64,000 bases of DNA from Streptomyces sp. NRRL F-5630 (GTDB lineage: Bacteria > Actinomycetota > Actinomycetes > Streptomycetales > Streptomycetaceae): positions 1 to 64,000 of the forward strand of contig NZ_JOGO01000008.1 of NCBI RefSeq assembly GCF_000719475.1, written 5' to 3'. The notes beneath the pieces are model-generated. The model searched no databases. It had not been told where the DNA came from and was given only the letters and a program-made list of their open reading frames with translations. The translations under genes and the position numbers were made by a program. Below are positions 53,967-62,563 of the stretch, in pieces (the first letter of the stretch is position 1; every line of letters starts with the position of its first letter).

Positions 53967-55181
53967 TCAGGCGGCGACCGCCTCCTCGGCGGTGGGGTCC
54001 GTGCTGGTACGGCGGGCCGGCCACGGGATGCGGAGGCCGCACAGGGCCACCACGTAGGCGGCTCCCGCGACGCAGCCGAACCCCCACACCAGGCTGCTCG
54101 CACTGGCCACGAAGCCGATCAGCGGCGGACCGGCGAGCAGCCCCGTCGTCCCCATGGCCGCGACGAGCGTGAGAGCGTTCCCGCCCTGCTGGGCAGCCGC
54201 CACGTAGACGCACGGGGTGACCGCCGCGACGCCGAGCCCGACACAGGCGAAACCGGCGAAGGCCGGCCAGACACCACCGGCGGCGAGCGCCAGGACGAGC
54301 CCGGAACCGGCCAAGGCGCTGCCCAGGACGACGACCCGTCCGTCGCCCCAGCGCTCGCGCCAGCCGTCGGCGCACAGCCGCGCGAGGACCATGACGCCGG
54401 AGACGACGGCGATGCCCAGGGGCGCGAGCTCCTCCGAGGCGTCGGCGACATCCCTCAGGTAGAGCGCGGACCAGTCGTTCATCGCCCCCTCCACGATCGT
54501 CCCGAAGACCATGGCGGCGCACATCCACCACACGGCCGCGCCCGGCAGCGTCCGGCGTCGCGGTTTCGCTTCCGCTCCCGCGTCCTCGGGTGAGGAAGGC
54601 GCTGCGGCCTCCTCCGTGTCGGTGAGCAGGCCCGTCCAGGCGCCCGCGGTGAGCAGGAGGAGGAGCCCGGCGGCGACGGCGAAGTGAGCGGTGAGCGAGG
54701 ACGTCACGAGGTGCACCCCCGAGGCGAGCACCCCCGCCAGGAAGGAGCCGCCGCTGAAGACGGCGTGCAGCTTCGCCATCGTGTGCCGCTCGTACCGGGC
54801 TTCCAGCGCCGCGCCCTGCGCGTTCATCGCCGTGTTGAGGCACCCCACGAAGACCCCGTCGACGCACACCACAAGGAGAGCGACCGGGTAGTTGGGAGCG
54901 GCGGCCAGCGCGAGGAGGACGAGGGCCAGCGCCGCGGTCGAGAGCAGCGCGAGCCTGCGCGAGCCCAGGCGTCGCATCAGCAGCGCGATCAGGGGGAAGG
55001 ACACGCAGGAGCCCACCCCCGCCGCCATCAGCAGGAAGCCGACCTCGGCGGCGTTCAGGCCGAGCTCCGATTTCAGCGCGGGAATGCGCGAGGCCCAGGT
55101 GGCGTACTGGAAGCCCAGGGCGCAGAAGAGCGCGGCGGTGGCGAACTGCCCGCGCCGGAACGAGGGGACGGGGGAGGGCAT
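53967..55181 (-). CDS. MFS exporter of the dre-flanked operon
   Basis: A 404-residue, 12-helix major-facilitator protein (FRRGQFATAALFCALGFQYATWASRIPALKSELGL; motif A-like LMRRLGSRRLALLS). It resembles the YbjJ-like permeases. A cytoplasmic loop at about residues 195-225 is Glu/Ala/Arg-rich. The ATG at 55181 lies four bases after the GNAT stop, making it the last gene of a five-gene operon. It is the obvious candidate to export the operon's product or give self-protection. Confidence 0.87.
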   Translation of the reverse strand: MPSPVPSFRRGQFATAALFCALGFQYATWASRIPALKSELGLNAAEVGFLLMAAGVGSCVSFPLIALLMRRLGSRRLALLSTAALALVLLALAAAPNYPVALLVVCVDGVFVGCLNTAMNAQGAALEARYERHTMAKLHAVFSGGSFLAGVLASGVHLVTSSLTAHFAVAAGLLLLLTAGAWTGLLTDTEEAAAPSSPEDAGAEAKPRRRTLPGAAVWWMCAAMVFGTIVEGAMNDWSALYLRDVADASEELAPLGIAVVSGVMVLARLCADGWRERWGDGRVVVLGSALAGSGLVLALAAGGVWPAFAGFACVGLGVAAVTPCVYVAAAQQGGNALTLVAAMGTTGLLAGPPLIGFVASASSLVWGFGCVAGAAYVVALCGLRIPWPARRTSTDPTAEEAVAA

Positions 55182-55185
55182 GAGG

Positions 55186-55794
55186 TCAACTCCGCCTGTG
55201 GGACGACTGAGGGGCAGGGGGCGCGGCGCGTTCCGGAGAAGGCTCTCGCGACGCGAGCGCGCGGGACATGTAGACGGCCGAGGCGCCGTAGTCGCTGACG
55301 GCCACGTCCGGTTGGGCGGCGTAGCCGAGCGCGGCCCAGAAGCGGTCGGCGCCGCCCACCGCGACGAGCGAGACGGAGGTGCAGCCCCGCTCCCGCGCGA
55401 TGTCCTCCACATGGGCCACGAGTCGGCGCCCGAGGCCCCGCCCGCGCAGGAGGGGGCTCACGACGAGGTCGTGGATGTGCAGGTTCTCGCCCTGCCCGGC
55501 CGCCGGTTCGGTCCGTCCCCAGGAGGGAGGGCGTCGCGGCGGGCTGGGCAGGGCGAGCAGATAGCCGCCGACCGCTTCCGCCCCGGCGTCGCGCACCACG
55601 AAGCACGTCCCGGGCGAGACCGCCGCCTTCGCTCGGAGGACCGCCGGGCTCTCGGAGAGGCCGAGCGGGGTGTACGCCTCGGCCTCCAGCGAGATGATCC
55701 CGGCCCAGTCCGCCGGGACGAGGCCCCGGATCTCGGGCTCCGCCGCCGCGGGTTCCGTTGTCACGGGCCGCGCCGTCACGCGCGTCGCGCTCAC
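55186..55794 (-). CDS. GNAT N-acetyltransferase of the dre-flanked operon
   Basis: A 202-residue protein of the GNAT fold. The acetyl-CoA loop reads LVVSPLLRGRGLGRRLVAHVEDIARERG (R/Q-x-x-G-x-G/A) and VGGADRFWAALGYAA is motif B. An N-terminal Thr/Pro/Ala-rich stretch precedes EIRGLVPADWAGIISLEAEAY. The GTG at 55794 overlaps the decarboxylase stop (GTGA). It could acetylate the amine made by the adjacent decarboxylase, or the final product. Confidence 0.87.
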   Translation of the reverse strand: MSATRVTARPVTTEPAAAEPEIRGLVPADWAGIISLEAEAYTPLGLSESPAVLRAKAAVSPGTCFVVRDAGAEAVGGYLLALPSPPRRPPSWGRTEPAAGQGENLHIHDLVVSPLLRGRGLGRRLVAHVEDIARERGCTSVSLVAVGGADRFWAALGYAAQPDVAVSDYGASAVYMSRALASREPSPERAAPPAPQSSHRRS

Positions 55795-56981
55795 CGGCCG
55801 TCTCCTCGCGAGGCGGGCGGAGCACCGGTGAGGACGACGGGGAGGGGGGAGAAGCCGTTGAATCCCCGCGTCGTGTAGCTCAGCGCGTACGCGCCGCAGG
55901 AGAGGATCTCGACAGGATCGCCCGAGCGCAGATCCTCGGGGACGCGCACGTGCCCGCGATCGTGGGCGAAGGCGTCGTCGCTGTCGCAGGTCGGCCCCGC
56001 CACGACCGCCGGGACCCGGGGGGCCGCGGAGCGGGTCGGGAAGCGCAGGCGGTACTGGAGGGCGTCCATCTCGTACAGACCGTTGAACTTCCCGCAGCTC
56101 AGGTAGAGCCAGTGCTGAAGCGTCCCGTTGGGCATGCGCCGCTGTGTCAGGCGTACGACGCGGGCGTGGATGGTGCCGTGGTCGGCGACCAGCCACCGGC
56201 CGGGCTCCACGACGACGCCGAGGTGGGTGCCGTGGACGGAACGAAGCCGTTCGACCCCCTCCCTGAGCGTGGCGAAGATCTTGTCCAGCGGCGGGTCGAG
56301 CGGCTGGCCGTCGGCACTCAGGTACCCCCGCGCGGGCAGGCCGCCCCCGAGGTTCACGTGGTCCAGCCTGATGCCCTCCTCACCCAGCGACTCCAGTACC
56401 GCCGCGAGCCGTTCGCACGCGCCGCGCCAGGCGTCGGGGTCCATCTGCTGCGAGCCCACGTGCACCGAGAGCCCGGAGGGCACGAGGCCGAGGGTGACGG
56501 CCTCGCGCATGAGCTGCACGCCCTCGTCCGGCGAGCAGCCGAACTTGTGCTTGAGACCCCACAGCGCGCTCCCGCCCTCGACGGCGATCCGGCAGAACAC
56601 CCGCGCGCCGGGGGCGTGGCGCGCGAGTGCCGCGAGGTCCTCGCGGCTGTCCGTCACGAAGAGGCGCACCCCCAGGGCGTACGCCTCCGCGATGTCCGCG
56701 TCGGACTTGATCGTGTTGCCGTAGTGGATGTCCTCGACGGCGAACCCGGCGCGCAGCGCCTGCCGCAGTTCCTGCGGCCCGGCCGCGTCCACCCCGGCGC
56801 CCACGGCGGCGAGGGCGCGCAGCACCCCGTCGTCCGGAGCCGCCTTCATGGCGAACCGTACAGTGGCGGAGGGGAGTTCGCGGCACAGCTCGGCGTACCG
56901 GGCGCGGATGCCGTCGAGGTCGTAGACGAGCCGGTCGTGACCTTCCGGCCCCTCGGGCGCGGGCGGCGGCGCGGACGTCAT
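55791..56981 (-). CDS. PLP-dependent ornithine/lysine/diaminopimelate-type decarboxylase
   Basis: A 396-residue fold-III decarboxylase. Lys46 in VRFAMKAAPDDGVLRAL binds PLP. LDHVNLGGGLPARGYLSADG is the Gly-rich loop, VVEPGRWLVADHG carries the phosphate/Arg contact and GPTCDSDDAFA contains the catalytic Cys and Asp. The G-P-T-C-D pattern is that of ornithine/lysine decarboxylases rather than LysA, so it probably makes a diamine or other amine. It overlaps both neighbours by four bases. Confidence 0.88.
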   Translation of the reverse strand: MTSAPPPAPEGPEGHDRLVYDLDGIRARYAELCRELPSATVRFAMKAAPDDGVLRALAAVGAGVDAAGPQELRQALRAGFAVEDIHYGNTIKSDADIAEAYALGVRLFVTDSREDLAALARHAPGARVFCRIAVEGGSALWGLKHKFGCSPDEGVQLMREAVTLGLVPSGLSVHVGSQQMDPDAWRGACERLAAVLESLGEEGIRLDHVNLGGGLPARGYLSADGQPLDPPLDKIFATLREGVERLRSVHGTHLGVVVEPGRWLVADHGTIHARVVRLTQRRMPNGTLQHWLYLSCGKFNGLYEMDALQYRLRFPTRSAAPRVPAVVAGPTCDSDDAFAHDRGHVRVPEDLRSGDPVEILSCGAYALSYTTRGFNGFSPLPVVLTGAPPASRGDGR

Positions 56982-58303
56982 CTTTCCTCCTGTACGGCGC
57001 GCAGTCCCGCCGGGCCGGCCTGGCGCGCTCCGGCGACGAGGGCGGACCAGGCGTCGATGAGCAGGGCGTAGTCCTCCATGTCCGAGCGGGCCTCCGCCGG
57101 CAGTGCCTCGCGCGAGGGGCGCAGGTGGTCGGCGACGTCGGCGTAGCGCCCGCCCAGCCGGCGGTAGGCGTCGTCGACACGGTCGAGGCGATCGAGGTTC
57201 TCGGCCGGGTCCACGACGGCGGCGCGCCGCACGAGGGCGGCCACCTGCTCCGCGTCGACGGTGCCGTCGTCGCGCAGGAGCCCTGAGCCCGCGCGGGCGA
57301 GCGCCGCGTAGGCGGGGTGGAGGTGCGCCATCGACAGGAGGAACTTCACGAAGCGCGTCTGGTAGGCGAGGAAGCCGGCGTCCGTACGGCGTTCGCCCGT
57401 GTAGTAGTTGACGATATGCCGGTTGTGCAGGACACCGGGGAGCCCCGCGTGGTGGACGAGGTGGAGGAGGAAGTAGTCGCTTCCGATGGTGTTCGTCGCC
57501 GGTGGCAGCGGGACCCGGGCGTGCACGTCCTGGAAGGCGATGTTGCACATGTCGACGCGCATGGGGTCGACCCGGGTCAGCAGCGTGTGGTCGCGCTCGA
57601 AGGCGTCGTTGCCCGCTCCGAGGAAGGACTCGGCGACCAGCGCCCGCCTCTCCTCCTCCGTCGCGTCCGCGGGGGCCCACAGGCTGACCACGTCGTAGTA
57701 CGCCTCGGGGTCCAGGGCGGCGATCTCCGCGATGTCGACGGAGGGCGGGCCGACGAAGGACGCCCCGACGAGGGAGACGGTGCGGGCGGCCTCCCGCGGG
57801 GTGAGGTCGCACTCGTCCACGTCGTCGATCAGGTCGGCGGCCCGCGCCCCCAGCGCCCGCAGCTCGTGGTGGATCGGGAAGACCTTCCGGCCGTCGTGCT
57901 CCTGGTAGCGGCTGTCGGAGTCCCTGCGGTGCACGGATACGCAGCCGAGCGCGAGGCTCAGGAGGAACGCCCGGTTGGTGCACGCGCCGTAGGAGGGCGC
58001 CGAGGGAAGCATCAGGTCGAGCAGCAGTTCGGCCTTCGGGGTGTCCGTGAGCGCGAGCACGTGACGCAGGAAGGCGCGCTGCTCCTCCTCGTCGACGTGG
58101 TGGACGCGTACGCGGGGAGGGAGGGTGAGCCGCCGCAGCGCCGCCCGGTGGGCGGCACGCGTCCGCGGAGCGCTGGAGTCGAGGACGAGGAGGTGGACCT
58201 CGACGTCGAAGTGCCCGACCGCGTAGGCGGCTTCCTCGGCCAGGAGCCCCAGCGTGGCCACGCACTCCCGGTCGGTCGGGAGGGTCAGGCAGACGCTGCG
58301 CAC
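56978..58303 (-). CDS. DUF6271 protein with a GT-A-like DxD motif
   Basis: A 441-residue protein matching Streptomyces DUF6271. The start (RSVCLTLPTDRECVATLGLLAEEAAYA, then VEVHLLVLDSS) resembles the first strand-helix of a GT-A nucleotide-sugar transferase. YGACTNRAFLLSLALGCVSVHRRDSDSRYQ holds D128-S-D130, like the metal-binding DxD motif after a buried helix. No membrane segment. I infer a cytoplasmic glycosyl- or nucleotidyl-transfer role, but no function is known for the family. The GTG start at 58303 overlaps the dioxygenase gene by 19 bases; its stop overlaps the decarboxylase ATG. Confidence 0.78.
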   Translation of the reverse strand: MRSVCLTLPTDRECVATLGLLAEEAAYAVGHFDVEVHLLVLDSSAPRTRAAHRAALRRLTLPPRVRVHHVDEEEQRAFLRHVLALTDTPKAELLLDLMLPSAPSYGACTNRAFLLSLALGCVSVHRRDSDSRYQEHDGRKVFPIHHELRALGARAADLIDDVDECDLTPREAARTVSLVGASFVGPPSVDIAEIAALDPEAYYDVVSLWAPADATEEERRALVAESFLGAGNDAFERDHTLLTRVDPMRVDMCNIAFQDVHARVPLPPATNTIGSDYFLLHLVHHAGLPGVLHNRHIVNYYTGERRTDAGFLAYQTRFVKFLLSMAHLHPAYAALARAGSGLLRDDGTVDAEQVAALVRRAAVVDPAENLDRLDRVDDAYRRLGGRYADVADHLRPSREALPAEARSDMEDYALLIDAWSALVAGARQAGPAGLRAVQEER

Positions 58304-59340
58304 GAGTCAGCCTCCTTCGTGTCCGCCTCCCGCCAGGAGCGCAGGCCGAGCAGGCGTTCCCCCAGTTCGTCGAGTTCGGGACTGGCGTAGCGCTCGGCCT
58401 CCGGGCGTACGGCGTCGCCCAGGAGGGTGCCGTTCCAGGTGGGGGTGCTCAGGTGGCGCCACGAGTCCACCCGCGAGCGCCGCAGTTCCTTGTGCTGCTC
58501 CAGAGCGGGCATCATCGACAGGTACTGGACCGCGCGGGCCCCGGCGGTGGAGAGGTTGGGTGCCACGCCGTGCGCGAGGTGGCCGTTGAAGATGAGCAGG
58601 TCGCCCGCGCGCAACTCGGGGCGCACGACGGGCATCTCGGTGCGGTCCACGGCCGGACGGATGGGATCGCGGTCGGCCGGCTGCTCGGCCTTCCACCGGT
58701 CGAACTGCCGGAAGAGTTCGGGGCAGCACTGGAATCCGCCCTGCTCGGGCACCGTGTCGTTGAGCGCGAGGATGCCCTGGACGCGCTGGGGCGGGATGAC
58801 GCGCGTGCTGTCGACGTCCCAGTGCAGATCGATGTCGAAACCGGTCGGGCGGTACTCGATCAGGGAGCGGTCGCGAGTCTTGATGTTCGGCGGGTTGAGG
58901 TTCAGCCGGTCCAGGGTGACCCACAGCTCGTCGCAGTCCCAGACGTCGGCGAAGGCCTCGTACACGCGCCGGCTCTGCCGGTTCCGCCACATCAGCTCGT
59001 GGTGGTACGCCTCCACGAACCCGTAGATGTGCAGCTCCTGGTCCAGCTCGGAGCGGTACTCGCGCTCCTCGTACCAGGTCTCGGGGCGGTCGGGGTCGAG
59101 CCCCTGGAACTCCCAGGCGACCTCGAGGAGACGCTCGGCGTCCTCGCGCGGGACGGCCTGCTCGACCACGACGTAGCCGTAGGTCTGCCAGAAGGAGAAC
59201 TGCTCCTCGCTCAGCACGCGCAGCGGGCGCGTCTTGCGCAGCTCGCGCAGCGCGGTGGCGGCGAGGTAGGTCTCGCCGTCCGCGCTGAAGTAGGGACGGG
59301 TGGTCGCGGCACGGTGCAGATACGGGTCGGCCGTGGGCAT
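58285..59340 (-). CDS. PhyH-type Fe(II)/2-oxoglutarate dioxygenase
   Basis: A 351-residue non-haem iron oxygenase of the phytanoyl-CoA dioxygenase family. The iron triad is H173-x-D175 (DIDLHWDVDSTRVIP) with the distal His at 254 or 257 (FNGHLAHGVAPN). Arg269 in ARAVQYLS is placed for 2-oxoglutarate binding. Family members hydroxylate, halogenate or desaturate small molecules, often amino acids; the HxD form indicates hydroxylation rather than halogenation. The ATG at 59340 has a GGAG site. First gene of the five-gene operon, under a promoter with a dre-like site 151 bases upstream. Confidence 0.9.
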   Translation of the reverse strand: MPTADPYLHRAATTRPYFSADGETYLAATALRELRKTRPLRVLSEEQFSFWQTYGYVVVEQAVPREDAERLLEVAWEFQGLDPDRPETWYEEREYRSELDQELHIYGFVEAYHHELMWRNRQSRRVYEAFADVWDCDELWVTLDRLNLNPPNIKTRDRSLIEYRPTGFDIDLHWDVDSTRVIPPQRVQGILALNDTVPEQGGFQCCPELFRQFDRWKAEQPADRDPIRPAVDRTEMPVVRPELRAGDLLIFNGHLAHGVAPNLSTAGARAVQYLSMMPALEQHKELRRSRVDSWRHLSTPTWNGTLLGDAVRPEAERYASPELDELGERLLGLRSWREADTKEADSCAASA

Positions 59341-59490
59341 GACGGAACTCCAGGGCTCTAGAGCGCGGGGATGGCGAGGCGTCGTCCGGGCGCGGTGTCC
59401 TGGCCAGGGCACACGGCATGCGCGGACGACGGACGCGAGGGAGGGGAAGGCCGGGGGCGCACGGTTCGGAACGGCGCCTCGCCCCCCCAC

Positions 59491-59518
59491 GTTGGACTAG
59501 ACCAACGAAGCCTGTCAA
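59491..59518 (-). promoter_or_regulatory. dre-like operator and -35 of the dioxygenase operon
   Basis: GTTGGACTAGACCAAC (59491-59506) reads GTTGGTCTAGTCCAAC on the minus strand, matching 11 of 12 positions of the DasR core TGGTCTAGACCA. On the same strand a consensus TTGACA (complement of 59513-59518) lies just upstream, so the operator occupies the spacer/-10 region of the operon promoter. Confidence 0.65.
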
Positions 59519-59619
59519 TGTCTCCTCAGTCACTGACGTCACGTCATTTTCATTACTGACCGGTACTTTTCCACCCGTCCTCCGACTCCGTGTGACGAGG
59601 CGGTGAACGATCGACCGAA

Positions 59620-59635
59620 TCTGGTCCAGACCACT
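59620..59635 (+). promoter_or_regulatory. dre-like operator 2 (GH3 side)
   Basis: TCTGGTCCAGACCACT matches 14 of 16 positions of the dre consensus ACTGGTCTAGACCACT. It abuts the TTGACA at 59635-59640. Confidence 0.7.
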
Positions 59636-59663
59636 TGACAGGGCGCCGCGCGGCGCGTTGGCT
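59635..59663 (+). promoter_or_regulatory. Putative GH3 promoter
   Basis: A perfect TTGACA -35 (59635-59640) with, at 17-bp spacing, the weak -10 TTGGCT (59658-59663). Operator 2 touches the -35 and operator 3 lies just after the -10. Confidence 0.55.
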
Positions 59664-59664
59664 C

Positions 59665-59680
59665 AAAGGTCCAGACCAGG
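59665..59680 (+). promoter_or_regulatory. dre-like operator 3 (GH3 side)
   Basis: AAAGGTCCAGACCAGG carries the core GGTCCAGACCA, 10 of 12 to TGGTCTAGACCA. It sits at the expected transcription start of the GH3 gene. Confidence 0.55.
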
Positions 59681-59746
59681 AAGCGGTGCGTCGGCAACTC
59701 CGTGCGCCCACTGGCGGTTCGGCAGGCACCACGCGAAGGGCACCCC

Positions 59747-61306
59747 ATGCACAACGAGAAGGAACTGCGCCGCCTCGCGCTCGGCGTCCTCCAACCGGGC
59801 TTCGTCGGCACCACCGCTCCCGAGTGGCTTCTCGACTGCCTCCGGGACGGCCTCGGCTCCGTGGTGCTCTTCTCCCGCAACATCGAAACGCCCGAGCAGG
59901 TGGCCGCTCTCACCGCGCGCCTGCGCGCCGAGAACCCCGAACTCGTCATCGCGATCGACGAGGAGTCCGGCGACGTCACCCGCATCGAGTCCCGCACCGG
60001 TTCCAGCCGCCCGGGCAACCACGCCCTCGGGTACCTCGACGACACCGCGACGACGCACGCCGTCGCCCAGGACCTCGGCCACACGCTGCGCGCGGCGGGC
60101 GTCAGCCTCGACTACGCGCCCAGCGCCGACGTCAACAGCAATCCCGACAACCCCATCATCGGCGTCCGTTCCTTCGGCGCGGACCCCGGCACCGTGGCCC
60201 GCCACACCTCCGCCTGGATTCGCGGCCTCCAGTCGGCGGGCGTCGCCGCCTGCGCCAAGCACTTCCCCGGCCACGGGGACGTCGCGGTCGACTCCCACCA
60301 CGGCCTGCCCGTCTACGAGGCCCCGGTCGACGACATCGCCCGCCAGGCGCTGCCCCCCTTCCGCGCGGCCATCGCGGCGGGTGTGCGCGCCATGATGAGC
60401 GGACACCTTCTCGTACCGGCCCTCGACCCGGACAGCCCGGCCACCCTCAGCCGCCGCATCCTCACCACCCTGCTCCGCGAGGAACTGGGCTACGAGGGAC
60501 TCATCGTCACCGACGCCATCGAGATGGGCGCGGTCGCCGACCAGTACGGCATCGAGGGCGCCGCCGTGCGCGCCGTCGCGGCCGGCGCCGACGCGATCTG
60601 CGTCGGCGGCGAGAACGCCGACCCGGACATCCCCCGGCGCCTGGCCGACGCCCTGGTCGCCGCCGTCCTCGCCGGTGACCTGCCCGCCGAGCGCCTCGCC
60701 GACGCGGCCCGCCGCGTGGCCGAGTTCGCCACCTGGTCGACCGCGCTGCGCGAGAACGCCACGGGCGCGCCCGACCCGTTCGTCGGCCTCGACGCGGCCC
60801 GCCGCGCCATCCGCCTCACCGAGGCCGCCCGCACCCGGCTGCCCCTGACCGGCGCCGCACACGTCGTCGAGCTGGCCCCTCGCACCAATCTCGCCATCGG
60901 CAAGGAAACCCCGTGGGGACTCGCCGCCCCCCTGCGCGCCCGCACCCCCGCCACCACCTCGCTCCAGTTGCGGGAGGAGGACCTCCCGGCGGACGCCCCC
61001 CTGCCCGCCGGAGTGCTCGCTCCCGCCGAAGGGCGCCCTCTGGTCGTCGTCGTACGGGACGCCGGTCGCCACGCGTGGATGCGCCGGGCGCTGACGGACA
61101 TCGTCCGGACCCGTCCTGACGCCCTCGTGGTCGAGACCGGGCTGCCCGGCCCGCTGCCCGGGGAGGCACACGTCTGCACCCACGGGGCCTCCACCGCGTC
61201 CGCCCAGGCCGTCGCCGCGCTCCTCACCGACGGTTCCGCCCCCCACGCGTACGACATCCCGCGGCAGGCGTCCCCCGCCGTCCCGGCCTCCGCCGACCTG
61301 ACCTGA
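59747..61306 (+). CDS. Intracellular GH3 beta-N-acetylglucosaminidase
   Basis: A 519-residue GH3 enzyme with the NagZ-type signature KHFPGHGDVAVDSHHGLP, including the His/Asp acid-base dyad, and the nucleophile Asp256 in IVTDAIEMGAV. It is longer than plain NagZ (about 340 residues) because of a C-terminal domain from about residue 350. No signal peptide, so it acts inside the cell on imported N-acetylglucosamine-containing disaccharides or muropeptides. The ATG at 59747 follows GAAGGG. It is divergent from the dioxygenase operon with dre-like sites in its promoter. The product, GlcNAc, is upstream of the DasR effector, which suggests a feedback loop. Confidence 0.88.
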   Translation: MHNEKELRRLALGVLQPGFVGTTAPEWLLDCLRDGLGSVVLFSRNIETPEQVAALTARLRAENPELVIAIDEESGDVTRIESRTGSSRPGNHALGYLDDTATTHAVAQDLGHTLRAAGVSLDYAPSADVNSNPDNPIIGVRSFGADPGTVARHTSAWIRGLQSAGVAACAKHFPGHGDVAVDSHHGLPVYEAPVDDIARQALPPFRAAIAAGVRAMMSGHLLVPALDPDSPATLSRRILTTLLREELGYEGLIVTDAIEMGAVADQYGIEGAAVRAVAAGADAICVGGENADPDIPRRLADALVAAVLAGDLPAERLADAARRVAEFATWSTALRENATGAPDPFVGLDAARRAIRLTEAARTRLPLTGAAHVVELAPRTNLAIGKETPWGLAAPLRARTPATTSLQLREEDLPADAPLPAGVLAPAEGRPLVVVVRDAGRHAWMRRALTDIVRTRPDALVVETGLPGPLPGEAHVCTHGASTASAQAVAALLTDGSAPHAYDIPRQASPAVPASADLT

Positions 61307-61328
61307 GATCCGTCGCGCCGCGTCCCGT

Positions 61329-61348
61329 CCACCGGTCCGGGACCGTGG
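61329..61348. promoter_or_regulatory. Palindrome upstream of the GntR regulator
   Basis: A GC-rich palindrome with core CGGTCCGGGACCG lies about 90 bases before the regulator start. It shares GGTCC/GGACC with the dre-like sites but lacks the CTAG or CCAG centre, so it may be only a weak autoregulatory site. Confidence 0.3.
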
Positions 61349-61436
61349 CGTGCGCGTCGCCGCGCGCCGGAGGCCACTCGCCCACACAGCAGCTCGACAG
61401 CAGCTCGCCGAAGCAGGACACGGGAGGGACGCGGGA

Positions 61437-62237
61437 ATGGCCGGTGGCTCCGCGCCGAAGAAGGAGCGGGTCCGCGAACACCTCCTCTCTCTTGTCAGGG
61501 GACGCGCGGTGGGAGAGGCCATCCCCTCCGAGCGCGTGCTCAGCGCGCAGCTCGGTGTCTCCCGGCCGACCCTGCGCGCGGCAGCGGACGAACTCGTCGC
61601 CTGCGGACTCCTGCGTCGCGAGCACGGCCGCGGCATGTTCGTCGCGGCTCCCGCCCACACCGTGCGGGAACTCCTCCCGACCGGCCGCGGCCCGGCCATG
61701 CCGCTCCCCCGGGGCACCACCTCCGGTCAGGTCCTCGCATGCTCCGTGGAAGGAGCGGAAGGGGCCCCGGGACAGCGGCTGCGAGTGGCGCCCGGGGACC
61801 TCCTCGTCCACGTCACGAGACTGTGGAGGGCCGAAGGACGCCCGCTGTCCCTCGAACACCTCTACCTCCCGCACGGCCTCGCCCCCGGCCCGCCGACGCA
61901 CCCGCCCCGGGCCGATGAGCTGTACGCGTACCTTGAGGAGCACCGCCGGGCCGAGCAGTACGAGGCGGTCCAGTCGACCGAGCCGGTCCTCGTCGACGAG
62001 ACCGAGGCCGCCGTCCTGGAGGTCGCTCACCTCTCCCCGGCGCTTCTCATCGAACGCCTCACCACCGACGAAACGGGCCGTCCCGTCGCATACGTGCGCG
62101 CCGTCTACCGGGGTGACCGCTACCGCGTCGTCTCCCGGCTCTCTGCGTCACGGCCGCGCCTGTGTGACACCGCTCCGCCGCCTTCACGCGCCGTGGTGGG
62201 GGACAAGAGCGGGGTGCGCCGGGGGGACAGCCCTTGA
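61437..62237 (+). CDS. DasR-like GntR/HutC-family regulator
   Basis: A 266-residue regulator: winged helix at about residues 8-70 (EAIPSERVLSAQLGVSRPTLRAAADELVACGLLRREHGRGMFVA) and a UTRA effector domain (about 95-240; LRVAPGDLLVHVTRLWRAEGRPLSLEHLYLP), as in DasR and NagR. UTRA domains of this group sense GlcN-6-P, GlcNAc-6-P or related sugars. It follows the GH3 gene by 130 bases, and dre-like sites lie in the shared upstream region. It may be a local DasR paralogue, or global DasR may act at these sites. The ATG at 61437 follows GGAGGG. Confidence 0.87.
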   Translation: MAGGSAPKKERVREHLLSLVRGRAVGEAIPSERVLSAQLGVSRPTLRAAADELVACGLLRREHGRGMFVAAPAHTVRELLPTGRGPAMPLPRGTTSGQVLACSVEGAEGAPGQRLRVAPGDLLVHVTRLWRAEGRPLSLEHLYLPHGLAPGPPTHPPRADELYAYLEEHRRAEQYEAVQSTEPVLVDETEAAVLEVAHLSPALLIERLTTDETGRPVAYVRAVYRGDRYRVVSRLSASRPRLCDTAPPPSRAVVGDKSGVRRGDSP

Positions 62238-62563
62238 CCCGTGCCAACGCGGGGGGCCCGCTCAGGGAGGGGCCCGAGGCTGCGGGCCTCCTCTCCACGA
62301 CCTCGCGCCTGGTCATTCCCGCAGACCACGGCACGATTGCCGGGCCGGGGCCGGTGAACGGCAGGCAACGGCCGCAGCCGCGTCCTTGCGTTGCTGACCC
62401 CTGAGCCGGGGGAGTGGCCGGCCCTCCCGCTTCTCGGGGGAGGCGCCGCACTCCCTCTTGGCGAGCAATACCTGCGTACCGGGAACCGCGCCCGAGTCGA
62501 GGTACCTACCGGGAACCGCGCCCGAGTCGAGCGTTCCGAGGTCCGACGCCCCGGACGGTGCGA
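62238..62563. other. Intergenic region with a 30-base direct repeat
   Basis: About 325 bases between two convergent genes. Apart from the two-copy repeat at 62477-62531 I see no gene or clear terminator. Confidence 0.5.
62477..62531 (+). repeat. Two-copy 30-base tandem repeat
   Basis: The 25-base block with core GGGAACCGCGCCCGAGTCGA occurs at 62477-62501 and 62507-62531, identical, at a period of 30. Non-coding; function unknown. Confidence 0.85.

Larger units (their letters stand above)
59341..59746. other. Divergent control region between the dioxygenase operon and GH3
   Basis: About 400 bases without a gene, partly AT-richer (59520-59575). It holds two divergent TTGACA -35 elements, three dre-like palindromes (listed separately) and a TGACGTCA palindrome at 59534-59541. 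Confidence 0.75.
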
